64,000 nt of DNA, taken from Barthelona sp. PCE. Lineage: Eukaryota > Metamonada: BaSk clade. The DNA lies in the NCBI GenBank assembly GCA_040285745.1, contig JAUFOR010000006.1:372001-436000 (forward strand). Direction: 5' to 3'. The stretch's first letter is position 1; every line of letters starts with the position of its first letter. The position numbers and the translations under genes were made by a program. Shown one piece after another: positions 1-9,385 of the stretch. Under the pieces are notes generated by a model. The model was not told the DNA's origin. It worked only from the letters and a program-made list of their open reading frames with translations, and did not search any database.

Positions 1-517
1 GTACCTTCATGTCGGTGACTACATGCCTATTAACACTGTGCTGCATGACAACCTCGTGTCCTTCGGTTTTCTCGTATAGTATAACATAACCATCCCTGCC
101 TCCAGTCCACAGCATCTCCTTGGTGCAACCCACTCCCATTATGGGGAAATTGTGTTGCCCTTCGAGAATTTCATATTCTTTCAGGTTACTGGAGAGTAAA
201 TACGCTCTTTTTCTCCTACCACCAACTATATATTCTTGTTGCATATCAATTAATTGTGCAGAACACATAATCTCCTCTTTGTCCAGCGATATTTCTACAT
301 CATTCTCATCAGACTGAATCTGGACGAGATGAACAATGTTTGAGGTCGAATAAAGAAATCTATCCCCGTTTGCACATAAAATACTCCATACTGGAGGCTT
401 AAAAACTTCTTCTGCTTTTTCAGTATATTCATCATCAAAATCCTCAACTGACATGCGAAAATCGTGCTCATTCAGTCTCGGAACGCAGCATCTGCAGAAA
501 CTTCTGCAAAAACTCAT
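1..517 (-). CDS. N-terminal part of a beta-propeller (WD40-like) protein, cut by the window edge
   Basis: On the minus strand an ATG at 517 opens a frame that stays open for 172 codons to base 1, so the gene continues beyond the left edge. The protein begins MSFCRSFCRCCVPRL. The cysteine-rich start could be a palmitoylation or metal site, but that is inference. It is followed by an acidic stretch, then short beta-strand blocks in WD40/propeller style, for example PPVWSILCANGDRFLYS and MLWTGGRDGYVILYE, the latter a typical WD-like blade end. No function can be assigned from this fragment. It is divergent from the next gene, with only 68 bp between the two ATGs, so the promoters must be shared or overlapping. 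Choosing this ATG is natural because it is the first in the frame. An unassigned propeller other than WD40 is possible. Confidence 0.72.
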   Translation of the reverse strand, partial: MSFCRSFCRCCVPRLNEHDFRMSVEDFDDEYTEKAEEVFKPPVWSILCANGDRFLYSTSNIVHLVQIQSDENDVEISLDKEEIMCSAQLIDMQQEYIVGGRRKRAYLLSSNLKEYEILEGQHNFPIMGVGCTKEMLWTGGRDGYVILYEKTEGHEVVMQHSVNRHVVTDMKV

Positions 518-585
518 TGTGTAAAGGGATAATTGACTGTTTGCATTTATATTACTCTTTACTGGGTGACTTACTCTTTAACCAC

Positions 586-1722
586 ATGCATTTCACCGGG
601 CAACATATTTATTCCAATAAGCTTTTCACATCAAAGCATTCTGAGTACTCACTCACTGTTAAGCAACTCTTTACACTTACAGATGAAAAAGATGAAACTG
701 TGGAACAACCCTTGGGCATGTACCTAACTACGTTCTGTTATGAGCCTGCAGTGATCCAGGAAATCAGAAAGCATGTGGATAATGATCGACCTATTCACAT
801 TTTCTCAGATTTTCCAGGAATCCCTCCTTCTGGTGTTGCCATTGATGAAAATCTGCGTGTTGCATTGGTTGGGTGCAGTGCCTTAGGGCAAAAAATATTC
901 CATGCTAAACTTTTCCTGATCAAATTTAATAATTTCCTCCGAATATGTATTTCAACTGGCAATCTTGATTCTGTGTGTATGTTTCACCTCATTAATAACT
1001 TTTGGGTTATTGATATCCCGAAACTCGAGGAAACACAACATGAACTTCCAAAAAACACATTCCTGCATGATTTACAAGGATTTCTCGCCACAATAGGTGT
1101 ACCATACGGTTTCTTAAGCAACTATGACCACCGGAGTATAGAGAATCTGGGTGCAAAGCTCATATGGTCGATTCCATTAAACGAGGGCTTGATTCCTGCC
1201 TTTGCAAAAGAAATTCACTCAGACATATTACAACGTCCGTTACAACGTTTTGGACGGCTTCAAGAAGGTGAACTATGGGCTCTCGCCTCAAGTATTGGAA
1301 ACCTTAGCAGCTCCTCTATGAAACAATACTGCAGTGCATTTGGAGTTGATAAGATTGTTGTTTTCTATCCAAGCACTCAATATATTACCAGAAATCGGTT
1401 GCAGAACTCGTCTCGCAACTTCTTCTATCCAGGCAAGCGGCCGGTTGAGTGCCTCAGCGAGTATAAACCGCTTGAGCACAAGAAATTATCACACTCTAAG
1501 CTAATGTACCGGATGGAAGAGGGTATTCTCACACATATGTACATTGGATCGCACAATCTCAGTTCTGCAGCCTGGGGCAAGTACACCACAAAATATTCGC
1601 CGAGAAACATCGAGTTAGGTGTATGGCTCTCTGCTGATTCCCTGCTAAATGCACCCCTTCACTTTGTTTTTGAGGAGAGTTCCCTTCCAATAGCCAGTGC
1701 ATTCGACCGTAACAAGATATAA
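586..1722 (+). CDS. TDP1: Tyrosyl-DNA phosphodiesterase 1 (TDP1) family
   Basis: TDP1 hydrolyses the 3'-phosphotyrosyl link left when topoisomerase I is trapped on DNA, and other 3' adducts, in the nucleus. The 378-residue protein has both HxK motifs of the phospholipase D superfamily. The first is HAKLFLIKF (His106, Lys108) followed by STGN (Asn126). The second is HSKLMYRM (His303, Lys305) followed by GSHNLSSAAWG (Asn324) and a later Glu in RNIELGVW. SxNLSxAAWG is specific to TDP1 rather than to other PLD enzymes. The frame is open upstream to 517 without an ATG, so I start at the first ATG, 586. It is shorter than human TDP1 (608 aa) because it lacks the long regulatory N-terminus and is tight in the C-half, which is common in protists. 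Its stop lies 17 bp from the stop of the convergent next gene. Confidence 0.9.
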   Translation: MHFTGQHIYSNKLFTSKHSEYSLTVKQLFTLTDEKDETVEQPLGMYLTTFCYEPAVIQEIRKHVDNDRPIHIFSDFPGIPPSGVAIDENLRVALVGCSALGQKIFHAKLFLIKFNNFLRICISTGNLDSVCMFHLINNFWVIDIPKLEETQHELPKNTFLHDLQGFLATIGVPYGFLSNYDHRSIENLGAKLIWSIPLNEGLIPAFAKEIHSDILQRPLQRFGRLQEGELWALASSIGNLSSSSMKQYCSAFGVDKIVVFYPSTQYITRNRLQNSSRNFFYPGKRPVECLSEYKPLEHKKLSHSKLMYRMEEGILTHMYIGSHNLSSAAWGKYTTKYSPRNIELGVWLSADSLLNAPLHFVFEESSLPIASAFDRNKI

Positions 1723-1739
1723 TTGATGATTTTTAAAAT

Positions 1740-3833
1740 TTACTCAAGATCAATATTGAAGCGGAACGACCACTCTGTGTCGATAGACCATTGAGGGAAG
1801 TTTGTAGCCCAAGCAGTGTTGAACATATTAGCGTGAAAACCTCCATTCTCAACATCAGGAATTCTATCTTCAAAATTGAGAAGGTGTGGCGACTCGGGAG
1901 CAACAAGCGCAGAATCAAGTGGGGTGATCTTCATTCCATCAAAACCAAAAGAGTCACAACCGTGCAAGAACTGTCCTGCACTCTTGACATTGTTGGAAGG
2001 TGAAACACGTGATCCGAGCTTTTGAATGAATGCACCAGTGCGTACGATTGGGTTGAACTCCATCCACAACGCCTCGGGAATACGTGTTGTCTTCTTTCCG
2101 AAGAAGTCAGCTCTAACTGAAATCTTGCCATCCTCCGAAAACGTATAGTAAATAATAACAGAATCAGGCTTGCCATTGTTCGGATCGACACATTCTTCAA
2201 GCGTTCCTGTGACGACAATTTCAAGGGTAGATTCAACGGAAACAGCATAATACACGTTGTCTCTGACAAATCGTGCTTCACATCGTTCAACATGATAATT
2301 CTGGAAGCCCCACTTCCCGAAATCCATACGCGTCCACGATTGGCTTGGAATGTTATAGTACTTGTTAATGTACTGATTGAGAAAACGCTTATAATCGCTG
2401 TTATTGAACGTCTGATACATAACACCGCCGATGCGGTTCGAATCGGACACGATTGGATTTCCTTTGTAAGTAGCAGAGATGATGCTTCCGTCAGCCCCAA
2501 CCCTGATATCCTCAAAGTGATGGAACGAAAATCCACGATTCATATCAGCAGCACTAATGTATTGGGATAAATCCAAACGCGCAAACCCAACTATTTCATC
2601 GAGATCCCGAGTGAGAACAACGCGCAAGTGATTGCTTGGCTCAAGCATGCTTAAAGCGTCTTCGACCAATGCCCGATAGCTGCGCCAAACACCTTCAACA
2701 AATTGAATATCCTTATCTGCCCTGTGTTTTGTAAAGTCAGCGTTAAGCCAAACATCTTCATACCCGGGCATGTAGACCTTGTTATCGATCGACCACGTGT
2801 GCTCCATGGGTCGGGACATCATAAGAATAAAATCATCATAGGCAGATACAGGAATGAAATACCTCAATTCCTCAACACGACGACATACGGCACGGTGCGC
2901 TGCCATTCGGATGGGATCGCTACCATACCCATGAATCCAAGAGTCACCAATCTCTTTCGTGACAACAGGTAGCTGGCCCTTGTGCATGTGTGCATATTCA
3001 AAAAAAATGTCGTATGAAGAAGCCTTGATAACAGCATTTGGATATCTGCGTGTCAGGTTATGGTAATAAGAGCGAATGAGTTCAGAAGAATCAGGTGGGC
3101 CGTGATTGTCGCCAAGGAAGTAGAAGTCGAGTGCTTCAGTCCAGTCAGTGCTATTAAGAGCTGAGGGGCCACCATATCCAGCATGATGATAAGCAACAAC
3201 GAGCTCACCATCAATACCATCAGGACGCCACACAAACATCTTCTCAGTGTCTGGCCATGAGCTCGCCTTGTTGATGCCCACGTGCATAGAATGTACATTA
3301 TGCCTGTTAAGAATGGGTACTGCGCCGGCAGTGACACCTGGAACGTCCTTCAATGAGAAAACTCCACTGTTCTTAATGCCAAGCACGTTTGCTAGATCAC
3401 GCACAATTGATAGGACACCGTCTACCATGAACTCACATGACCCCTCGGCCTCTGGGTTGTATGGAAATGCATGCATCATGATATACCCAGATTGCATGTG
3501 GTCTTTCATGATGGTTTTGTTGGCAGCCGAAACTGCATCGCTGTCAAAGAATTTCTTAATCAAGTAAGGCTGTGTAGTGTACTTAAATTCGTTTTCAGAG
3601 CCTTTTAATTCTTCAATTAATCTAAAGGCACGAGGAAACAATTTCTCGTTGTATAAAGTCACTACATCAGCTGGAATTGCAGTAAAACCGATATCCAAAT
3701 GATTTTGAAATAACAAGTGCACTTTTTTGATGTGTGGATAAACTCCAGTATCAACAACTGGATCCACCCACGAATAAGCACATGAAAAGCATAAGATAAA
3801 TAAGAATGATACAATTAAGAACGCTCTACCCAT
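1740..3833 (-). CDS. Secreted DUF5054 / GH38-like glycosidase
   Basis: The 697-residue protein starts with a clear signal peptide (hydrophobic stretch at residues 5-20, FLIVSFLFILCFSCAYS). It then shows VHLLFQNHLDIGFT, with the HxDxGF arrangement (His45, Asp47) typical of the N-terminal catalytic barrel of alpha-mannosidase-like (GH38-type) enzymes and of the DUF5054 family. Later conserved-looking blocks include WPDTEKMFVWRPDG, EIGDSWIHGYGSDP and MEHTWSIDNKVYMPG. The C-terminal half is beta-rich, as expected for the GH38 sugar-binding domains. Several NxS/T sites agree with passage through the secretory pathway. The likely role is hydrolysis of glycans in lysosome-like compartments or outside the cell; the exact substrate cannot be told. 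It converges with TDP1, leaving 17 bp between stops. Confidence 0.8.
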   Translation of the reverse strand: MGRAFLIVSFLFILCFSCAYSWVDPVVDTGVYPHIKKVHLLFQNHLDIGFTAIPADVVTLYNEKLFPRAFRLIEELKGSENEFKYTTQPYLIKKFFDSDAVSAANKTIMKDHMQSGYIMMHAFPYNPEAEGSCEFMVDGVLSIVRDLANVLGIKNSGVFSLKDVPGVTAGAVPILNRHNVHSMHVGINKASSWPDTEKMFVWRPDGIDGELVVAYHHAGYGGPSALNSTDWTEALDFYFLGDNHGPPDSSELIRSYYHNLTRRYPNAVIKASSYDIFFEYAHMHKGQLPVVTKEIGDSWIHGYGSDPIRMAAHRAVCRRVEELRYFIPVSAYDDFILMMSRPMEHTWSIDNKVYMPGYEDVWLNADFTKHRADKDIQFVEGVWRSYRALVEDALSMLEPSNHLRVVLTRDLDEIVGFARLDLSQYISAADMNRGFSFHHFEDIRVGADGSIISATYKGNPIVSDSNRIGGVMYQTFNNSDYKRFLNQYINKYYNIPSQSWTRMDFGKWGFQNYHVERCEARFVRDNVYYAVSVESTLEIVVTGTLEECVDPNNGKPDSVIIYYTFSEDGKISVRADFFGKKTTRIPEALWMEFNPIVRTGAFIQKLGSRVSPSNNVKSAGQFLHGCDSFGFDGMKITPLDSALVAPESPHLLNFEDRIPDVENGGFHANMFNTAWATNFPQWSIDTEWSFRFNIDLE

Positions 3834-4214
3834 TTAAAAATACACAAAAAGAATGAAAGAAGATGAAAGAATGAAAAGCAGGTTTCTTTTCATAAAATCA
3901 CCTTATGATTTGGCTTATTAAGAATTATGTGTACATATATTCTCATTGACACACTGAAAAGTGAGAAAATACTCAGAGTATGAAAGTAAGTTGTTCTTAC
4001 ATTTAAATCTCTCTATAGATAAAGTTCTTTGATAAGGTTATTGGGGCTTTTTTGATAGGGTTAATGGTATATTTTTTGGGGGGTTTTATGAATATGACAT
4101 ACTTTCCTACTTTTTCTACCTGCATAAGAACCTTTAAGTCACTAAAAATCCACTTTTAGATACATTTATATTAGATAAATAGTTTTTCAAGTGATTTGGG
4201 ATTAAAAAGATTTA
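3834..4214. other. Intergenic, 381 bp
   Basis: This A+T-rich spacer lies between the start of the glycosidase gene and the stop of the MLF-like gene. The part next to 3833 is purine-rich (GAATGAAAGAAGATGAAAG on the plus strand), giving a pyrimidine-rich leader for the glycosidase. Around 4050-4090 there are runs of T and G. I see no gene or RNA in it. Confidence 0.6.
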
Positions 4215-4808
4215 TTATTGTTCGGTTTCAGACTCTTGTTGTGTTTCAATTTCACTTTTTTTAGTTTTTTCTTCATCTTCTTTGTTTTTTGTCTCAATTT
4301 CCAGAAGATTTTTCTGATTCCATCGGGAGTCAAATGACTGAATTCTTTCTGCAGACATATTATCGTATGTTGTGATTGTTTCGGTCTCACCATCCTTTGT
4401 GGTAGTGATTATTCGTTGTTTTTCGTTACCTAAGCGCTTTTCAATCATGATTTTTTTCTTGCCAGTTTTGGAATTATAAGTCTCAGTTTTCTTGTAGAAG
4501 CAATGAACAGGTTCGATGGGATCGTCGGAAATAGAATTACTAAGACGATCAAGCGACTTTACGTTGCGATTTTTTCGGTTGAAGCGCTTGCGATAGCGAC
4601 CGTGATGCTTTTTTCCTTTCTTTTTGTTTTGTTTTTCTTTCAATGTTTCAATGGGTTTGGATTCGTCAAATGCGTTACATTCATTTGTTGAATTGGGATA
4701 AACAACCTCAAATTCAATCACAGGAATCATGTGATGCTTTGGCTTTGGGTATCTCCGGCGACGACGATAAAAGGGGGTAAAAGCGTTAATATTAGATGTA
4801 ATAAACAT
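4215..4808 (-). CDS. Small basic protein, myeloid-leukemia-factor-like C-terminus
   Basis: This 197-residue, strongly charged protein has Arg/Lys-rich clusters near the N-terminus (YRRRRRYPKPKHH) and in the middle (KKKGKKHHGRYRKRF), which look like nuclear or RNA-binding signals. The segment around residues 105-165 (KKTETYNSKTGKK, KRLGNEKQRIITT, then ERIQSFDSRWNQK) resembles the C-terminal half of MLF family domains, where alternating short strands precede an E-x-FDxxW ending. The last 30 residues are an acidic Lys/Glu/Gln tail. MLF proteins are adaptor or chaperone-linked proteins found in many protists. The match is by pattern only; a generic basic disordered protein is the alternative. Confidence 0.5.
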   Translation of the reverse strand: MFITSNINAFTPFYRRRRRYPKPKHHMIPVIEFEVVYPNSTNECNAFDESKPIETLKEKQNKKKGKKHHGRYRKRFNRKNRNVKSLDRLSNSISDDPIEPVHCFYKKTETYNSKTGKKKIMIEKRLGNEKQRIITTTKDGETETITTYDNMSAERIQSFDSRWNQKNLLEIETKNKEDEEKTKKSEIETQQESETEQ

Positions 4809-5133
4809 AGTAAATGAATAGAGTAGTATAATGTAAAGTGAGAATAGAGGAAAACACTCAATTCAAGGGGATTTAGGTCCATAGGCCCATGTTACACTAT
4901 TTTAAAATGCTAATTTGTGGATATATATTCCTATTTATTATATTTACAGCCCATAAATTAAGCTAATGATGGGTTTGAGCCTTGGAGGTCCACCTATAAT
5001 AAATACCTGCAAAAAGCATTTTTACAAACAACTGAATTAGTAATAGAGAATAAAATCACCCCACAGCTAAAGAAATTAGCAGAAACGAAAACAAACTTGT
5101 TTTTCTTTTAGTATTCCTTTACATTTCCGCGTT
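4809..5133. other. Intergenic, 325 bp
   Basis: This spacer lies between two divergent starts. It contains AATTAGTAATAGAG-type A+T-rich sequence and a pyrimidine-rich stretch (GTTTTTCTTTTAG) about 20-35 bp before the DHHC gene ATG. No RNA or extra ORF is supported. Confidence 0.5.
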
Positions 5134-5856
5134 ATGGAAGGATGGATCTTTGTATCTTTATACCATGTATTTGCTGCAGTATATCTGTCAATAGCACGTG
5201 TATACATGGATAAACCAATTGTAACTTTCTGGTATTCTATCTGGTTAATACTAACGATCGTATCATACACGCTAACTGTGATGTTTCAGGGAGAATTGCG
5301 CCCAGGGCAGTGGGATCTAGTTCAAGATATTGAAGATGGCGAGGGTATTTCAGAATTTTACTTTTGTGAGCATTGCCAACAACGTTTGCCAATAAGAGCA
5401 AAACATTGTAGGGAGTTGAAGGTGTGTTATGCTCGATTTGATCACTATTGTTGGTGGATAGGCGCTGTGGGAACCAATCAGTTACCTTTCACTTTATTTA
5501 CCATTTTTGAATTCTTATATTTGATTTGTTATGCTGGCATGCTTCTTGAGGTTCTTTTTCACCTTGATAATAGTATTCTTACCCTTTTTGGAGTGATTTT
5601 TGCAATCAGCTGTTTATTCTTCATTATTTTCACATTTATGGTTGCATGCTTTAATTTATATTCCATTTCTGTCAATGAAACACAATGGGAGATGGAATCA
5701 AGACATAAAATCACATACTTGAAAAACAGAAAGCAAAACCCTTTTGATCATGGTGTTTTTCGCAATATTGCCTTAGCTTTTATCGATTTTAAGCGATCAA
5801 TCACTCGCGTAGACTTCCCATATAATTACCATCCTGATATCATGAAATCATCATAA
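5134..5856 (+). CDS. Divergent DHHC (DHYC) protein S-acyltransferase
   Basis: DHHC enzymes attach palmitate to cysteines of membrane proteins at Golgi, ER or plasma membrane. This 240-residue protein has the usual plan: two membrane helices (about 5-22 and 29-50), the Cys-rich domain (about 76-115), then two more helices (about 117-140 and 146-172). In the Cys-rich domain CEHC (78-81), HC (91-92), C98 and the active-site cysteine C106 are present. The signature is DHYC (103-106), as in yeast Akr1-type enzymes. The expected zinc cysteine in HC-x2-C is replaced by Leu95, and the usual CPW is CWW. It should still be able to form the acyl-enzyme on C106, but zinc binding at one site looks altered. 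The last helices are followed by NPFDHG, similar to the TTxE/NPF region of the family. It converges on the next gene with 27 bp between stops. Confidence 0.85.
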   Translation: MEGWIFVSLYHVFAAVYLSIARVYMDKPIVTFWYSIWLILTIVSYTLTVMFQGELRPGQWDLVQDIEDGEGISEFYFCEHCQQRLPIRAKHCRELKVCYARFDHYCWWIGAVGTNQLPFTLFTIFEFLYLICYAGMLLEVLFHLDNSILTLFGVIFAISCLFFIIFTFMVACFNLYSISVNETQWEMESRHKITYLKNRKQNPFDHGVFRNIALAFIDFKRSITRVDFPYNYHPDIMKSS

Positions 5857-5883
5857 TGTAAATAGAATTCTTTTGTGCACCAA

Positions 5884-7773
5884 CTACGACAGCATTCTGA
5901 AATGAAGAAATCCGTTACGATATACAATATCTGCATTACGAACAAAGTGCAACAAGTTTATCCTCATAATTTCGTGTGAAAAGTTCGCTTCCTCCGCATT
6001 GAACTTTAAAACATCATAAACAAACTCAAAATCTTCCACCAAACTATGTACTCGATATAAAACACCAGCTTCACCCTGGTAGTACATGAATTTCATGCTA
6101 TTATACGTTGAATCCATTGGAATATCACATAAAACCTCAATCAAATCTTCGCCATTACACAGGTAAACCTTATCCAAGTACAAAAGATGATACTTATCCA
6201 AAAATTCCACAACTGGTGATCCTATTATTCCACAGTATTCAAAAAGAGGAAATGCAATAACACCTTCTTCCCACATATTATAAACAATAAAAATACAAAG
6301 TCTACCATCTTCATCAAAAACCTCCAGATAGACCATATCGGGATTATGAATATTAACATTAAAGAATAACCCTGTTGATTCCAAAAAATAATTGGCAGTA
6401 TCCACGACTGTTCCGTCTTTGAAAACCCACCAAACGATGCCCTTTGTCAAATACAGGTGACAAATGTTCCCAATGAATCTAACGCTCATCACTTCATTAC
6501 ACACCGTTCCATCACATGATATCGCTGTATTGTCTCGAACTCCAATGATCCCATACTCATTACCAACGATCATCATATCCTTTGCATCCTCAAACACTGT
6601 ACTACATAAAACACGGTTAGAGCTTGTGTGTACAACCTCTGTAAATGTCTCTCTGATGCGAATATAGCTGTCTTTGTTTACGTGAACTAAAGCATTTTTG
6701 TAATTCTCTACTATTTCATTGTTGAAACATGGATCTGCTCTAAAAATATGTAAAGTATTAAGCCATGGAGCTAAGTATATGCTACATCCATAAGTTCTCA
6801 TAACAGGCACCTCTCTTTGTGAAGAGCATGAAAAATACATACACCTTGTCAAGGTTAGCAATGTAGTTGGAGGGACATATTTAACTTGAAGACGAACTGT
6901 TTGCGTGTGTCCCAACACATTATGCAATAAGCTCCCAACGTATAATGTCTTACCCGGTGGTGACAGAGCTGTGTCAAAAACATAGCCTTGTTTGGTAATT
7001 TTCAACGTCTGATTCTGTCTACTCACAAGGTACAGTTCGTCATCAACATAGTAAGCATACGCAAGCAACATTTCTGATGGAATATCGTAAGAAATAGGAG
7101 AAGCAAATGCGCTGTGGTTAACAGACCCGATGAGAAACATGCTGTTACCAATTGTAATGATGTCCTTGTATATAGGGTGATTATACACTTCAACAACATT
7201 GTGATAACTATGTTCTCCCCTAAAAAATTCTGCCAAGTCCCAGCTATAGACCACGTTCAAAATAATCAACTCATTATCAACATCAACTATAACATGTTCT
7301 CCATCATGAATAAAATGTGCATAATATGTGTTAGTATGAGGAAATTTCACCAACCTTTTGAAACCACCATAATGAACACAATCCTGTGAAGCAAAATTGA
7401 AGTGGTTCATTCCATTTTCATCCAAACAAAGCATATCTGTATCTCTAACAACAGCAGCAAAAATTCCTAAACGTCTCTGAACAGTTACTTCATGAATTTT
7501 CAATACTTTGCTGTTTACGACATGAAAAAATTGCAACTCAATGCAAAATGAAAAATCAATACTAAAAAGCTTATTTGCGCTGTTTTTGCAGCGTTGCAGA
7601 TTAAAAATAGTGGAATACATGCTCTTTGATAGTATTTTCGGTACAATACCGAACGCATAATAATGATCATAATGAGAAAATATTTCATTACTTCTCAAAG
7701 TATAAAACAGCCCATTTTCATGCGGAACAAAGTGCTTTCCACACTTTGTAATACTTGAACTAAGCCTTGGCAC
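5884..7773 (-). CDS. MPR-family beta-propeller-like protein (member 1), no ATG at the conserved start
   Basis: This protein of about 629 residues has no membrane segments and is made almost entirely of short beta strands with small Cys/Tyr/Asp-rich turns, as in propellers. The C-terminal part (YYQGEAGVLYRVHSLVEDF, then VYDVLKFNAEE) lines up by eye with the same region of the gene at 13513 (RGTLSRLHMRLDGYNMVVDTL). The frame begins GTG CCA AGG CTT; the related genes at 9386 and 13513 begin ATG CCA AGA/CGC, so the MPR(L) start is conserved but the ATG here is GTG. The bases before it (CTAAC, T-rich, TTTTTTGCAG) look like a 3' splice site, so the A of ATG may come from an upstream exon. Otherwise the first ATG is 51 codons in. 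I do not recognise a function. Confidence 0.75.
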   Translation of the reverse strand: MPRLSSSITKCGKHFVPHENGLFYTLRSNEIFSHYDHYYAFGIVPKILSKSMYSTIFNLQRCKNSANKLFSIDFSFCIELQFFHVVNSKVLKIHEVTVQRRLGIFAAVVRDTDMLCLDENGMNHFNFASQDCVHYGGFKRLVKFPHTNTYYAHFIHDGEHVIVDVDNELIILNVVYSWDLAEFFRGEHSYHNVVEVYNHPIYKDIITIGNSMFLIGSVNHSAFASPISYDIPSEMLLAYAYYVDDELYLVSRQNQTLKITKQGYVFDTALSPPGKTLYVGSLLHNVLGHTQTVRLQVKYVPPTTLLTLTRCMYFSCSSQREVPVMRTYGCSIYLAPWLNTLHIFRADPCFNNEIVENYKNALVHVNKDSYIRIRETFTEVVHTSSNRVLCSTVFEDAKDMMIVGNEYGIIGVRDNTAISCDGTVCNEVMSVRFIGNICHLYLTKGIVWWVFKDGTVVDTANYFLESTGLFFNVNIHNPDMVYLEVFDEDGRLCIFIVYNMWEEGVIAFPLFEYCGIIGSPVVEFLDKYHLLYLDKVYLCNGEDLIEVLCDIPMDSTYNSMKFMYYQGEAGVLYRVHSLVEDFEFVYDVLKFNAEEANFSHEIMRINLLHFVRNADIVYRNGFLHFRMLS

Positions 7774-7913
7774 TGCAAAAAAGTGAAAAAAGTTAGAAAG
7801 AGAGATATAAAGTCACAAACCCAAACAAATATCTGAATGATTTATTAACAACAAAAGCTTTATGTCAATTGTACAATGTACCACCGCGCTTCTATGAGAT
7901 ATACACTGAAGAA

Positions 7914-9059
7914 TTAATCAATCCTAAATGCTTCATGAAAACCTGGAAATAAATCACTGTCAGTAACATCTCTTTGACAAACATACTCTTTGGCTGCTAA
8001 TACAGTTCTCTCCAAGATCTTGCTGTGTCTTGAAAGAGTACTTGATCGATTTGCTAATGCTGTTAACCCCCTGATTGTTTCATAACTCTCCATATACTTG
8101 CGATAGCTCAAAACAAGACAGAGTGCTTCACCAATGACTGAAAAATACGTACAATATATGGAATCCGCTCTGGATCGAAGAATGCTAGCTGCAAAAATCC
8201 CTGAATCGATGTCTGAAGTAACCAAAGCATAGATAACTGTTGAGTAAAGTCCAAAAAGTCCAAAAAACCTCTCTTCCAAGCTTTTAGGCTGCATTAAAGC
8301 GTCGTGCTTTGAAAATGGAGCAAAAAATTGGTTCGCTAAAAAATTCAAAATAGGCTTTGCATCATCTTCACACTCTAAATACAAATCGTGATAAATATAC
8401 TTCATTTCCTCAATATTCATACTTGTAGAAAAGAAAGATGACAGTAAAAGAATGAAAGACTTCTCAATTCCCATATCATCTGTACAAACATCATTGCCCG
8501 ACAATAAATTGCACAACACGTTATTTGCATGTGTTAACTCGCCAGTTATCTGCTCTTCGAGAAATGAAAATACATGAATAAACTGAATATTCCCTCCAAT
8601 TCTATTCAAAATTCGGTCGATTGCAACTTTTTTCTTCTCGTCCTCTATGCTCAATAAAAAGTCACTATATGTTGTTAAATATGAGCATAGCTCCTCAAAA
8701 GGATCTTTAAATCGTTTGTTATCGGTAAAAAACAACAATAAATTACAAACCCACACTTTAGATACGAATAAAGCTAATCTATCTCTATTACGGATAGCTA
8801 TATCCACTGATAGCATTGATATTCTCAAAGCTTCACTGTATCTCCCTGCCTGATACAGATTAGAAATTAAAACAAGTTGCCCTGCCAAATGATTAAGAGA
8901 TATGTCTGATTTTTCAATGCATTCCTCAATATTAAATGGCTTTAACACGTCCATATCATTCATATATGTGAAACAAGTGAGAAACACAAAAACAACACCT
9001 ATTGAGTAAAATGCAACTCGGGCCTTTAAACAAAAGCTTGAAATATATTTTAAGGCCAT
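7914..9059 (-). CDS. Unknown membrane-anchored helical protein
   Basis: This 381-residue protein has one probable N-terminal membrane helix (about 14-32, VAFYSIGVVFVFLTCF). The rest is predicted helical by composition, with TPR-like or all-alpha solenoid character, for example LVLISNLYQAGRYSEALRIS around residues 62-82, which reads like a TPR-type helix pair. No family is recognised. It lies head-to-tail with member 1 of the MPR family on the minus strand, with 140 bp between them, and divergent from member 2. The start is a plain ATG preceded by a T-rich leader. Confidence 0.75.
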   Translation of the reverse strand: MALKYISSFCLKARVAFYSIGVVFVFLTCFTYMNDMDVLKPFNIEECIEKSDISLNHLAGQLVLISNLYQAGRYSEALRISMLSVDIAIRNRDRLALFVSKVWVCNLLLFFTDNKRFKDPFEELCSYLTTYSDFLLSIEDEKKKVAIDRILNRIGGNIQFIHVFSFLEEQITGELTHANNVLCNLLSGNDVCTDDMGIEKSFILLLSSFFSTSMNIEEMKYIYHDLYLECEDDAKPILNFLANQFFAPFSKHDALMQPKSLEERFFGLFGLYSTVIYALVTSDIDSGIFAASILRSRADSIYCTYFSVIGEALCLVLSYRKYMESYETIRGLTALANRSSTLSRHSKILERTVLAAKEYVCQRDVTDSDLFPGFHEAFRID

Positions 9060-9385
9060 GTTGAGTGTTCAACAACCATAAGAAATAAAAAAAATGATAA
9101 TATTTGAACGACAGGCTCATGTGGTTTCATTACAAACTGTATTTCCTTGATTTCAAGGGTGTATAGTCAAATTTTACAACATATTACACCATGCAAAAGT
9201 GAAAAACTTTTCATATACTCATTTAAAAAATTCACATAGAAAATCAATCGTACAGTAAAACTACCCCTGCCAAACATTAAAGTGCTGTATTTTTTAACAA
9301 TAACAATTATGAGTGAACAACAAACTAAACTACAAAAATCTGCTCAACATCACAATTCCTCCCTTTACTCAATGCACAATATCAT
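9060..9385. other. Intergenic, 326 bp, divergent promoter region
   Basis: This is the spacer between the divergent starts at 9059 and 9386. It is A+T-rich, with pyrimidine-rich tracts before each ATG. No gene or RNA signal is seen. Confidence 0.5.
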
